DNA of 64,000 bases from an uncultured Lachnospiraceae bacterium (GTDB lineage: Bacteria > Bacillota > Clostridia > Lachnospirales > Lachnospiraceae), in the NCBI GenBank assembly GCA_910583605.1, contig CAJTXN010000002.1, positions 124,001 through 188,000 on the forward strand. The letters are read 5' to 3'. The notes beneath the pieces are model-generated. The model had not been told where the DNA came from and did not search any database. It saw only the letters and a list, made by a program, of their open reading frames with translations. Of the stretch, positions 45,136 through 54,016 are shown piece after piece. The position numbers and the translations under genes are program-made. Position 1 is the stretch's first letter, and each line of letters opens with the position of its first letter.

Positions 45136-46758
45136 ATGGCAAAGGAAATTAAGTATGGAGCAGAAGCCAGAAAGGCTTTAGAAGCAGGTGTTAATAAATT
45201 AGCAGATACCGTAAAGGTTACTTTGGGACCAAAGGGAAGAAATGTAGTTCTTGATAAATCCTATGGCGCACCATTGATTACAAATGACGGTGTTACAATT
45301 GCAAAAGAAATCGAATTGGAAGATGCATTTGAAAACATGGGCGCACAGCTTGTAAAAGAAGTTGCTACCAAGACAAATGATGTTGCCGGTGATGGAACAA
45401 CAACAGCTACCGTACTGGCACAGGCTATGATCAATGAAGGAATGAAGAATCTGGCAGCAGGTGCAAATCCGATCATTCTTAGAAAAGGTATGAAGAAGGC
45501 AACCGAAGAAGCAGTTCAGGCAATTGCAAAGATGAGCAGCAAGATTACCGGCAAGGATCAGATAGCAAAGGTTGCTGCAATTTCAGCAGGAGATGAAGCC
45601 GTTGGAAACATGGTTGCAGATGCAATGGAAAAGGTTTCCAATGACGGTGTTATTACCATTGAAGAATCAAAGACCATGCTGACAGAACTGGATTTAGTAG
45701 AAGGTATGCAGTTTGACAGAGGATATATTTCCGCTTACATGGCAACCGATATGGATAAGATGGAAGCCGTACTGGATAATCCGTACATTCTGATCACAGA
45801 TAAGAAGATTTCCAATATTCAGGACATTTTACCTGTATTGGAACAGATTGTGCAGTCCGGTGCAAAGCTTTTAATTATTGCTGAAGACGTGGAAGGAGAA
45901 GCTCTTACCACATTAATCGTTAATAAATTAAGAGGTACCTTTAACGTAGTAGCGGTGAAGGCTCCGGGATATGGTGACAGACGGAAGGAAATGCTGAAAG
46001 ACATCGCAATCTTAACCGGTGGTCAGGTAATTTCCGAAGAACTTGGTTTAGATTTAAAAGAGACTACCATGGATATGCTTGGAAGAGCAAAATCTGTTAA
46101 AGTTCAGAAAGAAAATACCGTGATCGTTGATGGCGAAGGAAATAAAGAAGATATCGCAGCAAGAATTTCACAGATTCGTACACAGATTGAAGAAACAACT
46201 TCTGATTTTGATAAAGAAAAATTACAGGAAAGACTTGCAAAACTTGCAGGCGGTGTTGCAGTTATCCGCGTAGGTGCAGCAACAGAGACAGAAATGAAAG
46301 AAGGAAAGCTTCGTATGGAAGATGCCCTGGCAGCTACCAGAGCAGCTGTAGAAGAAGGTATCATAGCAGGAGGCGGTTCCGCATATATCCATGCTTCCAA
46401 AGAAGTAGCAAAACTTGCCGCAACACTGGAAGGCGACGAAAAGACCGGTGCAAACATAATCTTAAAGGCGTTGGAAGCTCCGTTATTCGGAATTGCAATG
46501 AACGCAGGACTGGAAGGTTCCGTTATTGTTAATAAAGTAAGGGAATCAGAAGTCGGTACAGGATTCGATGCATTAAATGAAAAATATGTAGAAATGGTAG
46601 AAGCAGGAATTCTTGATCCGGCAAAGGTTACAAGAAGTGCACTGCAGAATGCAACAAGTGTGGCATCTACACTTCTGACAACAGAATCCGTTGTTGCAAG
46701 CATTAAAGAAGACACTCCGGCAATGCCGGGAGGCGCAGGAATGGGTGGAATGATGTAA
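45136..46758 (+). CDS. groEL: Chaperonin GroEL
   Basis: Tetradecameric ATP-dependent folding chamber for cytosolic proteins. 540 aa with the class I marks VTLGPKGRNVVLDKSYGAP, NDVAGDGTTTATVLAQA (Asp of the ATPase), and AAVEEGIIAGGGSA; it ends with the Gly-Met tail PGGAGMGGMM. AGGAGG precedes the ATG 16 bases after groES. Under CIRCE/HrcA control and followed by a terminator. Confidence 0.98.
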   Translation: MAKEIKYGAEARKALEAGVNKLADTVKVTLGPKGRNVVLDKSYGAPLITNDGVTIAKEIELEDAFENMGAQLVKEVATKTNDVAGDGTTTATVLAQAMINEGMKNLAAGANPIILRKGMKKATEEAVQAIAKMSSKITGKDQIAKVAAISAGDEAVGNMVADAMEKVSNDGVITIEESKTMLTELDLVEGMQFDRGYISAYMATDMDKMEAVLDNPYILITDKKISNIQDILPVLEQIVQSGAKLLIIAEDVEGEALTTLIVNKLRGTFNVVAVKAPGYGDRRKEMLKDIAILTGGQVISEELGLDLKETTMDMLGRAKSVKVQKENTVIVDGEGNKEDIAARISQIRTQIEETTSDFDKEKLQERLAKLAGGVAVIRVGAATETEMKEGKLRMEDALAATRAAVEEGIIAGGGSAYIHASKEVAKLAATLEGDEKTGANIILKALEAPLFGIAMNAGLEGSVIVNKVRESEVGTGFDALNEKYVEMVEAGILDPAKVTRSALQNATSVASTLLTTESVVASIKEDTPAMPGGAGMGGMM

Positions 46759-46815
46759 GAATTGCCTGCCTGTGAAGGACGTGTAGAGTGAAAAAATCGA
46801 TATAAATAATATGAG

Positions 46816-46860
46816 GCAGGCATAGCCGGAGGATAGTTATTCCGATTATGCCTGCTTTTT
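46816..46860 (+). terminator. Intrinsic terminator after groEL
   Basis: A nine-bp perfect stem GCAGGCATA (46816-46824 with 46847-46855), with an inner hairpin, followed by T5. Confidence 0.88.
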
Positions 46861-46949
46861 GTAGTTGCCGGGCAGGACGCTGAGAACATTCAGGCTTTTC
46901 ATATCACTAATAAATGAAACATTTGTGCCAAATTCCCCCATGATTTTAA

Positions 46950-46978
46950 TTGACAAACCCACCCAATCAAGTTATGAT
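46950..46978 (+). promoter_or_regulatory. Strong promoter of the mgtE leader
   Basis: TTGACA at 46950-46955, 17 bases, TATGAT at 46973-46978. The start point near 46985 gives mgtE a leader of about 310 bases. Confidence 0.82.
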
Positions 46979-47004
46979 ATCAGTGTATCTGTCAGATATT
47001 CCAA

Positions 47005-47030
47005 CCCATGATCAAAACATGGGATTTTTT
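47005..47030 (+). terminator. Short hairpin with T run early in the mgtE leader
   Basis: CCCATG/CATGGG stem (47005-47010 with 47018-47023) followed by T6 at 47025-47030, about 20 bases after the predicted transcription start. It may be an attenuator or an early terminator. Confidence 0.55.
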
Positions 47031-47112
47031 TACGGGTATGGTTATCGGAGAGACACGGAATAATTCAAATATAAATTGCTTATGCTAGAGGATATAAGCA
47101 GAAAGGAGCACT

Positions 47113-47163
47113 ATGGACACTGGTTCGGGAAGCGGAAGTAAGCCGCGGGGGATGTTTTGCTGA
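47113..47163 (+). CDS. Candidate 16-residue leader peptide upstream of mgtE
   Basis: AAAGGAG at 47102-47108 is followed by an ATG and 16 codons encoding MDTGSGSGSKPRGMFC, then TGA. The last codons and the stop lie in the left arm of the 16-bp hairpin at 47155-47220, so a ribosome finishing this ORF would melt the hairpin. This is the typical layout of a regulatory leader peptide; no M-box magnesium riboswitch is recognised in the leader. Translation is not proven. Confidence 0.45.
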   Translation: MDTGSGSGSKPRGMFC

Positions 47164-47220
47164 CGGTATAGATTTAAAATTCAAACTCTTTTGAATCTTA
47201 CATGTATGCCGTCAGCAAAA
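47155..47220 (+). promoter_or_regulatory. Long hairpin in the mgtE leader
   Basis: A 16-bp stem with one G-U (47155-47170 with 47205-47220) encloses a second hairpin ATTCAAA/TTTGAAT. There is no T run. Downstream, CCATACC at 47241-47247 can pair with GGTATGG at 47280-47286 just before the mgtE start, which could hide its ribosome binding region. Confidence 0.6.
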
Positions 47221-47295
47221 GGTCGTCCGCGATATTGCTTCCATACCATTTTATAAGTAAGGAATTTATAAAAAAGAAAGGTATGGTACTTTGAT

Positions 47296-48651
47296 GTGGA
47301 AGAAAGAATCACGAATTTAGATGAAAAGATTTTAGAGCTGCTGGAGGAAAAAAGATATCCGGATATTAAATCGATTCTCTGCAAAATGAATTCGGCGGAT
47401 ATAGCGGCATTGTTTGAAGACTTAAATATGGTCAAAATTCCATTACTGTTCCGGCTGCTGCCCAAGGTACTGGCAGCAGAAACTTTTGTGGAAATGGAAC
47501 CCAATGCACAGGCAATGCTGATTCATGGATTTAGTGATAACGAATTAAAAGAAGTTCTGGATGAATTATATCTGGATGATGCGGTTGACATTGTGGAAGA
47601 AATGCCGGCAAATGTGGTAAAAAGAATCCTGTTCAATACGGACCCGGATACCCGGAAGATGATAAATGAGATTCTCAAATACCCGGATGACAGCGCCGGA
47701 AGCATTATGACCATTGAATATGTCAGCCTCCGGCCATCCATGAGTGTGGAGGAAGCCATCAAGCGAATCCGCAGGACCGGTGTGGACAAGGAAACGATAT
47801 ATACCTGTTATGTAACGGATGATAACCGGGTCCTGCTGGGGACGGTTTCGATTAAAGATCTGCTGCTGTCGGAAGAAACGGAATTGATCAAAGATATTAT
47901 GGATATGAACAGTATATCGGTTCATACCATGGAAGACCAGGAGCAGGTTGCGAATAAATTTAATAAATATGATTTGCTGGCGATTCCGGTTGTAGATGAT
48001 GAAAACCGGCTGGTGGGTATCGTAACTTTTGATGATGCCATAGATGTCATGCAGGATGAGGCAACGGAGGATATTAAAAAGATGGCTGCCATCATTCCGT
48101 CGGATAAGGCATATTTCAGAACAACGGTATTTGAAACATGGAAGGCCAGAATTCCGTGGCTGCTGTTACTAATGATTTCCGCCACGTTTACCGGAATGAT
48201 CATTACATCCTTTGAGGATGCGCTGGCGGTTCAGGCGGTACTGACAGCATTTATCCCGATGCTTATGGATACCGGAGGGAATTCCGGCGGGCAGGCTTCC
48301 GTAACGATCATACGTGCTCTGTCTCTGGGAGAGGTGGAATTTTCGGATATCTTCCGGGTAATCTGGAAAGAATTCCGGGTTGCGCTGGCATGCGGGCTTA
48401 CATTATCGGTCTGCAATTTTGTTAAATTACTGATCATTGACCGGGTTTCCATGTCTGTTGCGCTTGTGATATGTCTGACATTGATCGCTACGGTAATCAT
48501 TGCCAAGTTTATAGGCTGTACCCTTCCGATTCTTGCCAAGAAAATCGGCTTTGACCCGGCGGTTATGGCCAGTCCGTTTATTACCACCATCGTAGATGCC
48601 ATATCATTATTAATATATTTCAGGATAGCTACGATTGTTTTGAAAATTTAA
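47296..48651 (+). CDS. mgtE: Magnesium transporter MgtE
   Basis: Mg2+ channel/transporter of 451 aa. The N-terminal superhelical domain (about 1-125) is followed by two CBS domains (about 130-250: SLRPSMSVEEAIKRIR, LAIPVVDDENRLVGIVTFDD) that gate the pore by binding Mg2+. Five membrane helices form the C terminus (from about 280), with the pore sequence AFIPMLMDTGGNSGGQAS. The GTG start at 47296 follows AAAGAAAGG by 14 bases, a long gap; no other in-frame start fits. The long structured leader suggests regulated expression. Confidence 0.95.
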   Translation: MEERITNLDEKILELLEEKRYPDIKSILCKMNSADIAALFEDLNMVKIPLLFRLLPKVLAAETFVEMEPNAQAMLIHGFSDNELKEVLDELYLDDAVDIVEEMPANVVKRILFNTDPDTRKMINEILKYPDDSAGSIMTIEYVSLRPSMSVEEAIKRIRRTGVDKETIYTCYVTDDNRVLLGTVSIKDLLLSEETELIKDIMDMNSISVHTMEDQEQVANKFNKYDLLAIPVVDDENRLVGIVTFDDAIDVMQDEATEDIKKMAAIIPSDKAYFRTTVFETWKARIPWLLLLMISATFTGMIITSFEDALAVQAVLTAFIPMLMDTGGNSGGQASVTIIRALSLGEVEFSDIFRVIWKEFRVALACGLTLSVCNFVKLLIIDRVSMSVALVICLTLIATVIIAKFIGCTLPILAKKIGFDPAVMASPFITTIVDAISLLIYFRIATIVLKI

Positions 48652-48698
48652 AGTTGTCTGTGCCGGCAACTGCAGGAAATGGAAGGCGGGGTGAATCA

Positions 48699-50351
48699 AT
48701 GAGTGAAAATGATAATTCCTATACAGCATTAAAAGAAATATTGAACAATCTGGGAAGCGGTATTTTTGTAATTGATAAGGCAACAAGGGAAATTTTGTTT
48801 CACAATGAAATAATAGCAAAATTGGCAGGGCGTGATATGGTGGGATGCCATTGCTATGATTTTCACTATAACGGAATAACAGAACAATGCAAATACTGTA
48901 TACCGTTAAAGCATAAGAATTATTTTACCGAAACCTTTGATGAAAAGATGGAGCGCTGGTATGAGGTTAAATATAACGATATCACATGGGTGGATGGAAG
49001 GGAAGTATCCCTCTGTAATGTGACGGATATCACCGATAAGAAAAAATATCAGCAGAGGATTGAATTTCAGGCAAATAATGATTTTCTGACAGGTCTGTTT
49101 AACCGCATGAGGTGTGAAGAGGATTTACAGATATGTATCATGGAAGCGCTGAGTTCCAAAACAAAAGGGGCAATCCTGTTTATTGATCTGGATGATTTTA
49201 AACATATTAATGACGGATTGGGACACCAGTATGGAGATGTTCTGCTCAAAATGATTTCCGTGGGTCTGCAGCAGATAAAGGGCATTGAAAAAAGGTGTTA
49301 CAGGGTGGGAGGAGATGAATTTATTATCATCATAGAACCTGCAGTATATTCTAAAATGGAGGAAATTATTTCAGAAATACAGAAATTATTTTCTAAACCC
49401 TGGTATCTGGGCGGAGCAGATTACTACTGTACCATGAGTATGGGAATAGTGACTTTTGCAGATAACGGCAGTGATGTGAATGATTTAATAAAAAAAGCAG
49501 ATATTGCCATGTATGAGGCGAAAAAGAGCGGAAAAAACAAATCGGTCAGGTATAATAAAGGAGGGGATAAGAATTCTTATATAAAGTTAGACATTGAGAA
49601 AAATATGCGTTCGGCGGTGGCCTCTCACTGCAGTGAGTTTGAAATTTATATTCAGCCCATTGTGGATGTGGAAACGGAGCGGTGTGTAGGTGGGGAAGCG
49701 CTGATCCGATGGAACAGCCGGAAGCTGGGATTTTTGTCACCGGGAGATTTTATTCCGCTGGCAGAACATATGGGACTGATTACGCCGATTGGTGAATATG
49801 TATTAAGACAGTCCTGTATGCTGAACAAAAAATGGAGTGATCAGGGGATTGATCTGTATATCAATGTAAATTTATCAATTGTACAGCTTCTTTCCAACAG
49901 TATTGTAGAAAATATAGCAGATATCATATCCAGAACCAGTGTAAAACCGGAAAATCTGGTACTGGAAGTTACGGAAAGTCTGGCAATTAATGATATGAGC
50001 CGGATGAAAAAAATAATAAAAGAGATTAAAGCGCTGGGTGTCAATATTGCACTGGATGATTTTGGTACTGGTTATTCATCTCTTAATTATATTAAGCAAA
50101 TGGATCTGGATATCATTAAAGTGGACCGGACGTTTATCCGGGATATTGCAGAAGATGACTATGCAAAAGCGTTTATTAAGCTGATTGCGGAATTGTCCAC
50201 CCAATTAAAAGTGCAGGTCTGCGTGGAAGGAGTGGAGGATGAAAAACAGCTGGCGGTTTTAAAAGAACTTAACATTGATATGATTCAGGGATTCTATTTT
50301 GGAAAACCAATGAAAGTACAGGATTTTGAGAGAAAATATCTTTGTTTATAA
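48699..50351 (+). CDS. PAS-GGDEF-EAL cyclic di-GMP signalling protein
   Basis: A 550-aa soluble protein; ATG 48699 lies behind GGCGGGGTG. The N-terminal PAS-like domain (about 10-115) contains an unusual cysteine-rich stretch CHCYDFHYNGITEQCKYC. The GGDEF domain has the full motif RVGGDEF at 204-208, while the RxxD inhibitory site is missing. The EAL domain is intact: EALIRW at 333-338, LEVTES, DDFGTGYSSL, IIKVDR and VEGVED, so phosphodiesterase activity is expected. It may both make and degrade cyclic di-GMP depending on the PAS signal. It follows mgtE by 47 bases. Confidence 0.93.
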   Translation: MSENDNSYTALKEILNNLGSGIFVIDKATREILFHNEIIAKLAGRDMVGCHCYDFHYNGITEQCKYCIPLKHKNYFTETFDEKMERWYEVKYNDITWVDGREVSLCNVTDITDKKKYQQRIEFQANNDFLTGLFNRMRCEEDLQICIMEALSSKTKGAILFIDLDDFKHINDGLGHQYGDVLLKMISVGLQQIKGIEKRCYRVGGDEFIIIIEPAVYSKMEEIISEIQKLFSKPWYLGGADYYCTMSMGIVTFADNGSDVNDLIKKADIAMYEAKKSGKNKSVRYNKGGDKNSYIKLDIEKNMRSAVASHCSEFEIYIQPIVDVETERCVGGEALIRWNSRKLGFLSPGDFIPLAEHMGLITPIGEYVLRQSCMLNKKWSDQGIDLYINVNLSIVQLLSNSIVENIADIISRTSVKPENLVLEVTESLAINDMSRMKKIIKEIKALGVNIALDDFGTGYSSLNYIKQMDLDIIKVDRTFIRDIAEDDYAKAFIKLIAELSTQLKVQVCVEGVEDEKQLAVLKELNIDMIQGFYFGKPMKVQDFERKYLCL

Positions 50352-50381
50352 AACAGATATGGGATGAAAGGATTTTAGGAG

Positions 50382-51137
50382 ATGAATATTATAATAATTG
50401 TTTTTGGAGTTTTGGCAGCTTTTTGTATGGGATATTATGTGTTTGCCGCATCTTATGCGGGACTTGGTTCCGCTTTTTTGTTTTTCTGGCTGCTAGCGGC
50501 AATTGGATTTGCGGGAATCATGGTGATAGCAATCCTGCATAAGAAGAAACATATTCTGGATGTTATACCGAAAGCTGTAAAGATAATCGTTCTTACCCTG
50601 TTTTTGGCAGGCGTGTTGTTTTTTACCGTTATGGAGGGCATGATCATCAGCGGTATGAGGAAAACGGCAGATGACGGCGTTGAATATCTGATCGTTTTAG
50701 GAGCACAGGTGAAAGGAACAAAGGTGACAAAATCCCTGGCAAAACGATTGGATGCCGCAGGGGATTATCTGATGAAGCATCCGGATGCAAAGGCAGTATG
50801 TACCGGCGGACAGGGGCCGGGAGAAGATATAACGGAAGCTCTGGCCATGAAACAGTATCTTGTTCAGGCAGGAATTAAAGAAGACCGGATTCTTCTGGAA
50901 GAAAAGTCTGTGAATACCTACGAGAATTTAAAGTTTGCTTTGGATATTATAGGAGATACGGAGGCAGAGGTTGCGGTGGTTACCAATAATTTTCACGTAT
51001 ACCGGGCCATGTATCTGGCAGAACATGTGGGATTTAAAAATGTACAGGGAATCGCAGGAAAGTCGGATCAGCGTCTGCTGTTAAATTATATGGTGAGAGA
51101 AGGTCTTGCATTGGCAAAAGAACTAGTGCTCCGATAA
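50382..51137 (+). CDS. YdcF/SanA-type DUF218 membrane protein
   Basis: A 251-aa protein with three to four N-terminal membrane helices (residues about 1-88) and a DUF218 domain: YLIVLGAQVKGTKVTKSL, AVCTGGQGPGEDITEA, ILLEEKSVNTYENLKFAL and VAVVTNNFHVYRAMYLA. The domain is a Rossmann-like fold linked in other bacteria to envelope integrity (SanA, ElyC) and SAM binding (YdcF); no exact role is proven. AAAGGATTTTAGGAG precedes the ATG. Confidence 0.88.
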   Translation: MNIIIIVFGVLAAFCMGYYVFAASYAGLGSAFLFFWLLAAIGFAGIMVIAILHKKKHILDVIPKAVKIIVLTLFLAGVLFFTVMEGMIISGMRKTADDGVEYLIVLGAQVKGTKVTKSLAKRLDAAGDYLMKHPDAKAVCTGGQGPGEDITEALAMKQYLVQAGIKEDRILLEEKSVNTYENLKFALDIIGDTEAEVAVVTNNFHVYRAMYLAEHVGFKNVQGIAGKSDQRLLLNYMVREGLALAKELVLR

Positions 51138-51179
51138 AAACAGATATAAAAATGAGAGCCGGAAAATTTTACAGTGTGC

Positions 51180-51207
51180 TTGACAAATAATTTTAAAATG
51201 TTATACT
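51180..51207 (+). promoter_or_regulatory. Promoter of the T-box leader
   Basis: TTGACA at 51180-51185, 16 bases, TATACT at 51202-51207. Confidence 0.78.
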
Positions 51208-51227
51208 TATTATCAGGTTAATAATGA

Positions 51228-51462
51228 AATGCGTGGATGAGACGAGTAAGTGATACAGAAGGTTCAGAGAGAGATATGATTTGCTGGGAATATCTTACCG
51301 GAGTATTGCTGAAGACTACCTCGGAGTGGCCCTAATCCGGCCCGTTGATTACGTTATAATCATAATGAGCAGGTATCTGGTATAGGTACAATGCAGGGTG
51401 GAACCGCGGAATATTCGTCCCTTGCGTCAGTCGTTGGCTGATGCAGGGGATTTTCTTTTGGA
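51228..51462 (+). ncRNA. T-box riboswitch, probably threonine-specific
   Basis: Stem I contains AGAGAGA and the GCTGGGAATATC region. The conserved T-box AGGGTGGAACCGCG is at 51395-51408, followed by a 12-bp terminator (51419-51430 with 51438-51449) and a T-rich tail to about 51460. In the region where the specifier codon lies, GAAGACTACCTCGGAGTGG, an ACC (51318-51320) fits a threonine specifier, and thrS lies two genes downstream. Uncharged tRNA-Thr should favour antitermination. The specifier assignment is inferred. Confidence 0.92.
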
Positions 51463-51524
51463 ATTATTAACCTGTATAAGATTTAAGGATAATTACAATG
51501 GATTACTTTTCATGGAGGTTTCCT

Positions 51525-52028
51525 ATGGCATTACAGTTTATACCCGTTGTCACGGATGAGCAGATTCATCAGCTGGCATTTATGGCCGATACTGTGTGGC
51601 ATGAATGGTTTAGCAGTATTTTATCTGCGGAACAGATTGATTATATGGTGAAAAAGTTTCAGTCTTTTGCACCCATGAAAAAACAGATGGAGCAGGACGG
51701 ATATGAGTATTATTTCTTAAATGCAGGTGGAATTTATGTGGGTTATATCGGAATCCATACGGAATATGAAACCGGAAAGCTGTTTTTAAGCAAGATATAC
51801 ATTCTGAAATCATTTCGCAGAAAAGGGTATGCCGGTGAGACGTTTGAGTTTTTGGAAGGCCTTTGCCAGGGGATGGGATTAACAACCATATGGCTGACGG
51901 TAAATAAACATAACGATAATGCCGTCGGAGTATATACAAAGAAAGGATTTCGAACCATACGTTCGGAAGTAACGGATATTGGTTCTGGATTTGTAATGGA
52001 TGATTATGTTATGGAAAAAGAAATATAA
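51525..52028 (+). CDS. GNAT family N-acetyltransferase
   Basis: A 168-aa acetyltransferase: LSKIYILKSFRRKGYAGE contains the acetyl-CoA pyrophosphate loop (RRKGYA), followed by IWLTVNKHNDNAVGVYTKKGF, the typical C-terminal GNAT strand. ATG 51525 sits six bases behind GGAGG; the in-frame ATG at 51498 lacks a site. The acceptor is unknown. It is the first gene after the T-box and lies 24 bases ahead of thrS, so it shares threonine-responsive control. A link to amino acid or aminoacyl-tRNA quality control is possible but only inferred. Confidence 0.9.
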   Translation: MALQFIPVVTDEQIHQLAFMADTVWHEWFSSILSAEQIDYMVKKFQSFAPMKKQMEQDGYEYYFLNAGGIYVGYIGIHTEYETGKLFLSKIYILKSFRRKGYAGETFEFLEGLCQGMGLTTIWLTVNKHNDNAVGVYTKKGFRTIRSEVTDIGSGFVMDDYVMEKEI

Positions 52029-52052
52029 AAAGCGATAGAAAGGATCATTAAT

Positions 52053-54008
52053 ATGAAGATTACATTAAAGGACGGTTCGGTTAAGGAATATGCAGAGGCA
52101 ATGTCCGTGATTGATATTGCAAAAGATATCAGTGAGGGACTGGCAAGAATGGCCTGTGCCGGAGAAGTAGACGGAGAAGTAGTGGATTTAAGGGAAGTAG
52201 TGGACAGGGATTGTGAGTTGAGTATTTTAACTTTCAATGATGAGAAAGGAAAGGCGGCATACCGCCATACAACCTCCCATGTTCTGGCAGAAGCAGTTAA
52301 GAGATTATATCCAGAGGCAAAACTTGCCATCGGCCCGTCCATAGATACCGGATATTATTATGATTTTGAACATGAGCCGTTTTCCAGGGAAGATTTGGAT
52401 AAGATTGAGGCTGAAATGAAGAAGATCATTAAAGAAAACGCAAAACTGGAAAAGTTTACCCTTCCGAGAGCGGAAGCCATCCGGTTTATGGAAGAGCAGG
52501 AAGAGCCGTATAAGGTAGAACTGATTCGGGATTTACCGGAGGATGCGGTTATTTCTTTCTATAAACAGGGAGAGTTTACGGATTTATGTGCGGGACCGCA
52601 TCTGATGACTACCGGCGGGATTAAGGCTTTTAAACTGATATCTTCTTCCGGAGCATACTGGAGAGGCGATTCCAATAAGAAGATGCTGACCAGAATTTAC
52701 GGAACGGCATTTACAAAAAAAGCGGACCTGGAGGAATATCTGGTACATCTGGAGGAGATTAAAAAGCGTGACCATAATAAGCTGGGACGCGAGATGGAAT
52801 TATTTACAACCGTGGATGTGATCGGTCAGGGACTTCCTCTGCTGATGCCAAACGGTGTGATAATGATTCAGGAACTGCAGAGATGGATTGAAGATGAGGA
52901 GACCAAACGGGGGTATGTGAGAACAAAAACTCCGCTGATGGCAAAGTCAGACCTGTACAGGATATCCGGACACTGGGATCATTATAAAGAAGGAATGTTT
53001 GTATTGGGCGATGAGGAGAAGGACAAAGAAGTATTTGCTTTAAGACCGATGACCTGTCCGTTCCAGTATTATGTATATAAGGCAAGCCAAAAGAGTTATC
53101 GTGATCTTCCGCTGCGTTACGGTGAAACTTCTACTTTATTCCGAAATGAGGACTCCGGCGAAATGCACGGACTTACCAGAGTACGGCAGTTTACTATATC
53201 CGAGGGACATCTGATCGTAAGGCCGGATCAGATGGACGAAGAGTTTAAAGGATGTCTGGATTTGGCAAGGTACTGTTTACAGACTCTTGGGGTGGAAGAG
53301 GATGTTACCTACCGCCTGTCGAAATGGGATCCGAATGATCAGGAAAAATATATCGGTTCTGCCGAGGTATGGGAAGAAACACAGGACAGAATCAGGAATG
53401 TTTTAAATGAACTGGGAATAAAATTTACGGAGGAAGACGGGGAAGCGGCATTCTATGGACCGAAAGTGGATATTCAGGCAAAGAATGTATACGGCAAGGA
53501 AGATACCATGATTACCATCCAGTGGGATGCATTGCTGGCAGAGCAGTTTGACATGTATTATATTGACCAGAACGGCGAGAAGGTAAGACCGTATATTATC
53601 CACAGAACTTCCATGGGCTGCTATGAAAGAACACTGGCATGGCTGATTGAAAAATATGCCGGATTATTTCCGACCTGGCTGTGTCCGGAACAGGTAAGGG
53701 TTCTGCCGATTTCTGAAAAATATCAGGAGTATGCGGAACAGGTGGAAAAAGAACTGAAAGCAAACGGAATCCGGTGTAAGATTGATGACCGTTCGGAAAA
53801 GATTGGTTTTAAGATTCGTGAGACCAGACTGGCAAGGGTACCGTATATGCTTGTGGTAGGACAGAAAGAGCAGGAAGAGAATAAGGTTTCGGTAAGAAGT
53901 CGTTATCTTGGAGATGAGGGACAAAAGAATCTGTCTGAGTTTATTGATGATGTATGCAGGGAAATCAGAACAAAAGAAATCCGGAAGATTGAAGCAGAAG
54001 AAAAATAA
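52053..54008 (+). CDS. thrS: Threonine-tRNA ligase
   Basis: Class II synthetase of 651 aa. Domains in order: TGS (about 1-62, ITLKDGSVKEYAEAMSV), the editing domain with HTTSHVLAEAVK (HxxxH) and the second metal motif CAGPHLMTTG, the catalytic core with zinc ligands (RPMTCPFQYYV and the His of MHGLTRVRQFT), GSAEVWEE-type motif and IHRTSMGCYERTLAWLIE, then the anticodon domain (PTWLCPEQVRVLPIS). Control comes from the T-box upstream of the GNAT gene; the pair is most likely one operon. Confidence 0.97.
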   Translation: MKITLKDGSVKEYAEAMSVIDIAKDISEGLARMACAGEVDGEVVDLREVVDRDCELSILTFNDEKGKAAYRHTTSHVLAEAVKRLYPEAKLAIGPSIDTGYYYDFEHEPFSREDLDKIEAEMKKIIKENAKLEKFTLPRAEAIRFMEEQEEPYKVELIRDLPEDAVISFYKQGEFTDLCAGPHLMTTGGIKAFKLISSSGAYWRGDSNKKMLTRIYGTAFTKKADLEEYLVHLEEIKKRDHNKLGREMELFTTVDVIGQGLPLLMPNGVIMIQELQRWIEDEETKRGYVRTKTPLMAKSDLYRISGHWDHYKEGMFVLGDEEKDKEVFALRPMTCPFQYYVYKASQKSYRDLPLRYGETSTLFRNEDSGEMHGLTRVRQFTISEGHLIVRPDQMDEEFKGCLDLARYCLQTLGVEEDVTYRLSKWDPNDQEKYIGSAEVWEETQDRIRNVLNELGIKFTEEDGEAAFYGPKVDIQAKNVYGKEDTMITIQWDALLAEQFDMYYIDQNGEKVRPYIIHRTSMGCYERTLAWLIEKYAGLFPTWLCPEQVRVLPISEKYQEYAEQVEKELKANGIRCKIDDRSEKIGFKIRETRLARVPYMLVVGQKEQEENKVSVRSRYLGDEGQKNLSEFIDDVCREIRTKEIRKIEAEEK

Positions 54009-54016
54009 TAACAGGT

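Noticed and set aside
46104..46889. A 261-codon open frame on the minus strand across groEL
   Set aside because: It is the antisense shadow of groEL, with biased Ser/Ala composition and no binding site; groEL is certain.
47040..47160. M-box (ykoK) magnesium riboswitch ahead of mgtE
   Set aside because: I looked for the conserved GTTAGGTGAGGCTCC-type core and found nothing similar. A covariance-model search would decide.
47283..47294. Mini ORF ATG GTA CTT TGA overlapping the mgtE start
   Set aside because: The Shine-Dalgarno is only one base away from the ATG, too close for normal initiation.
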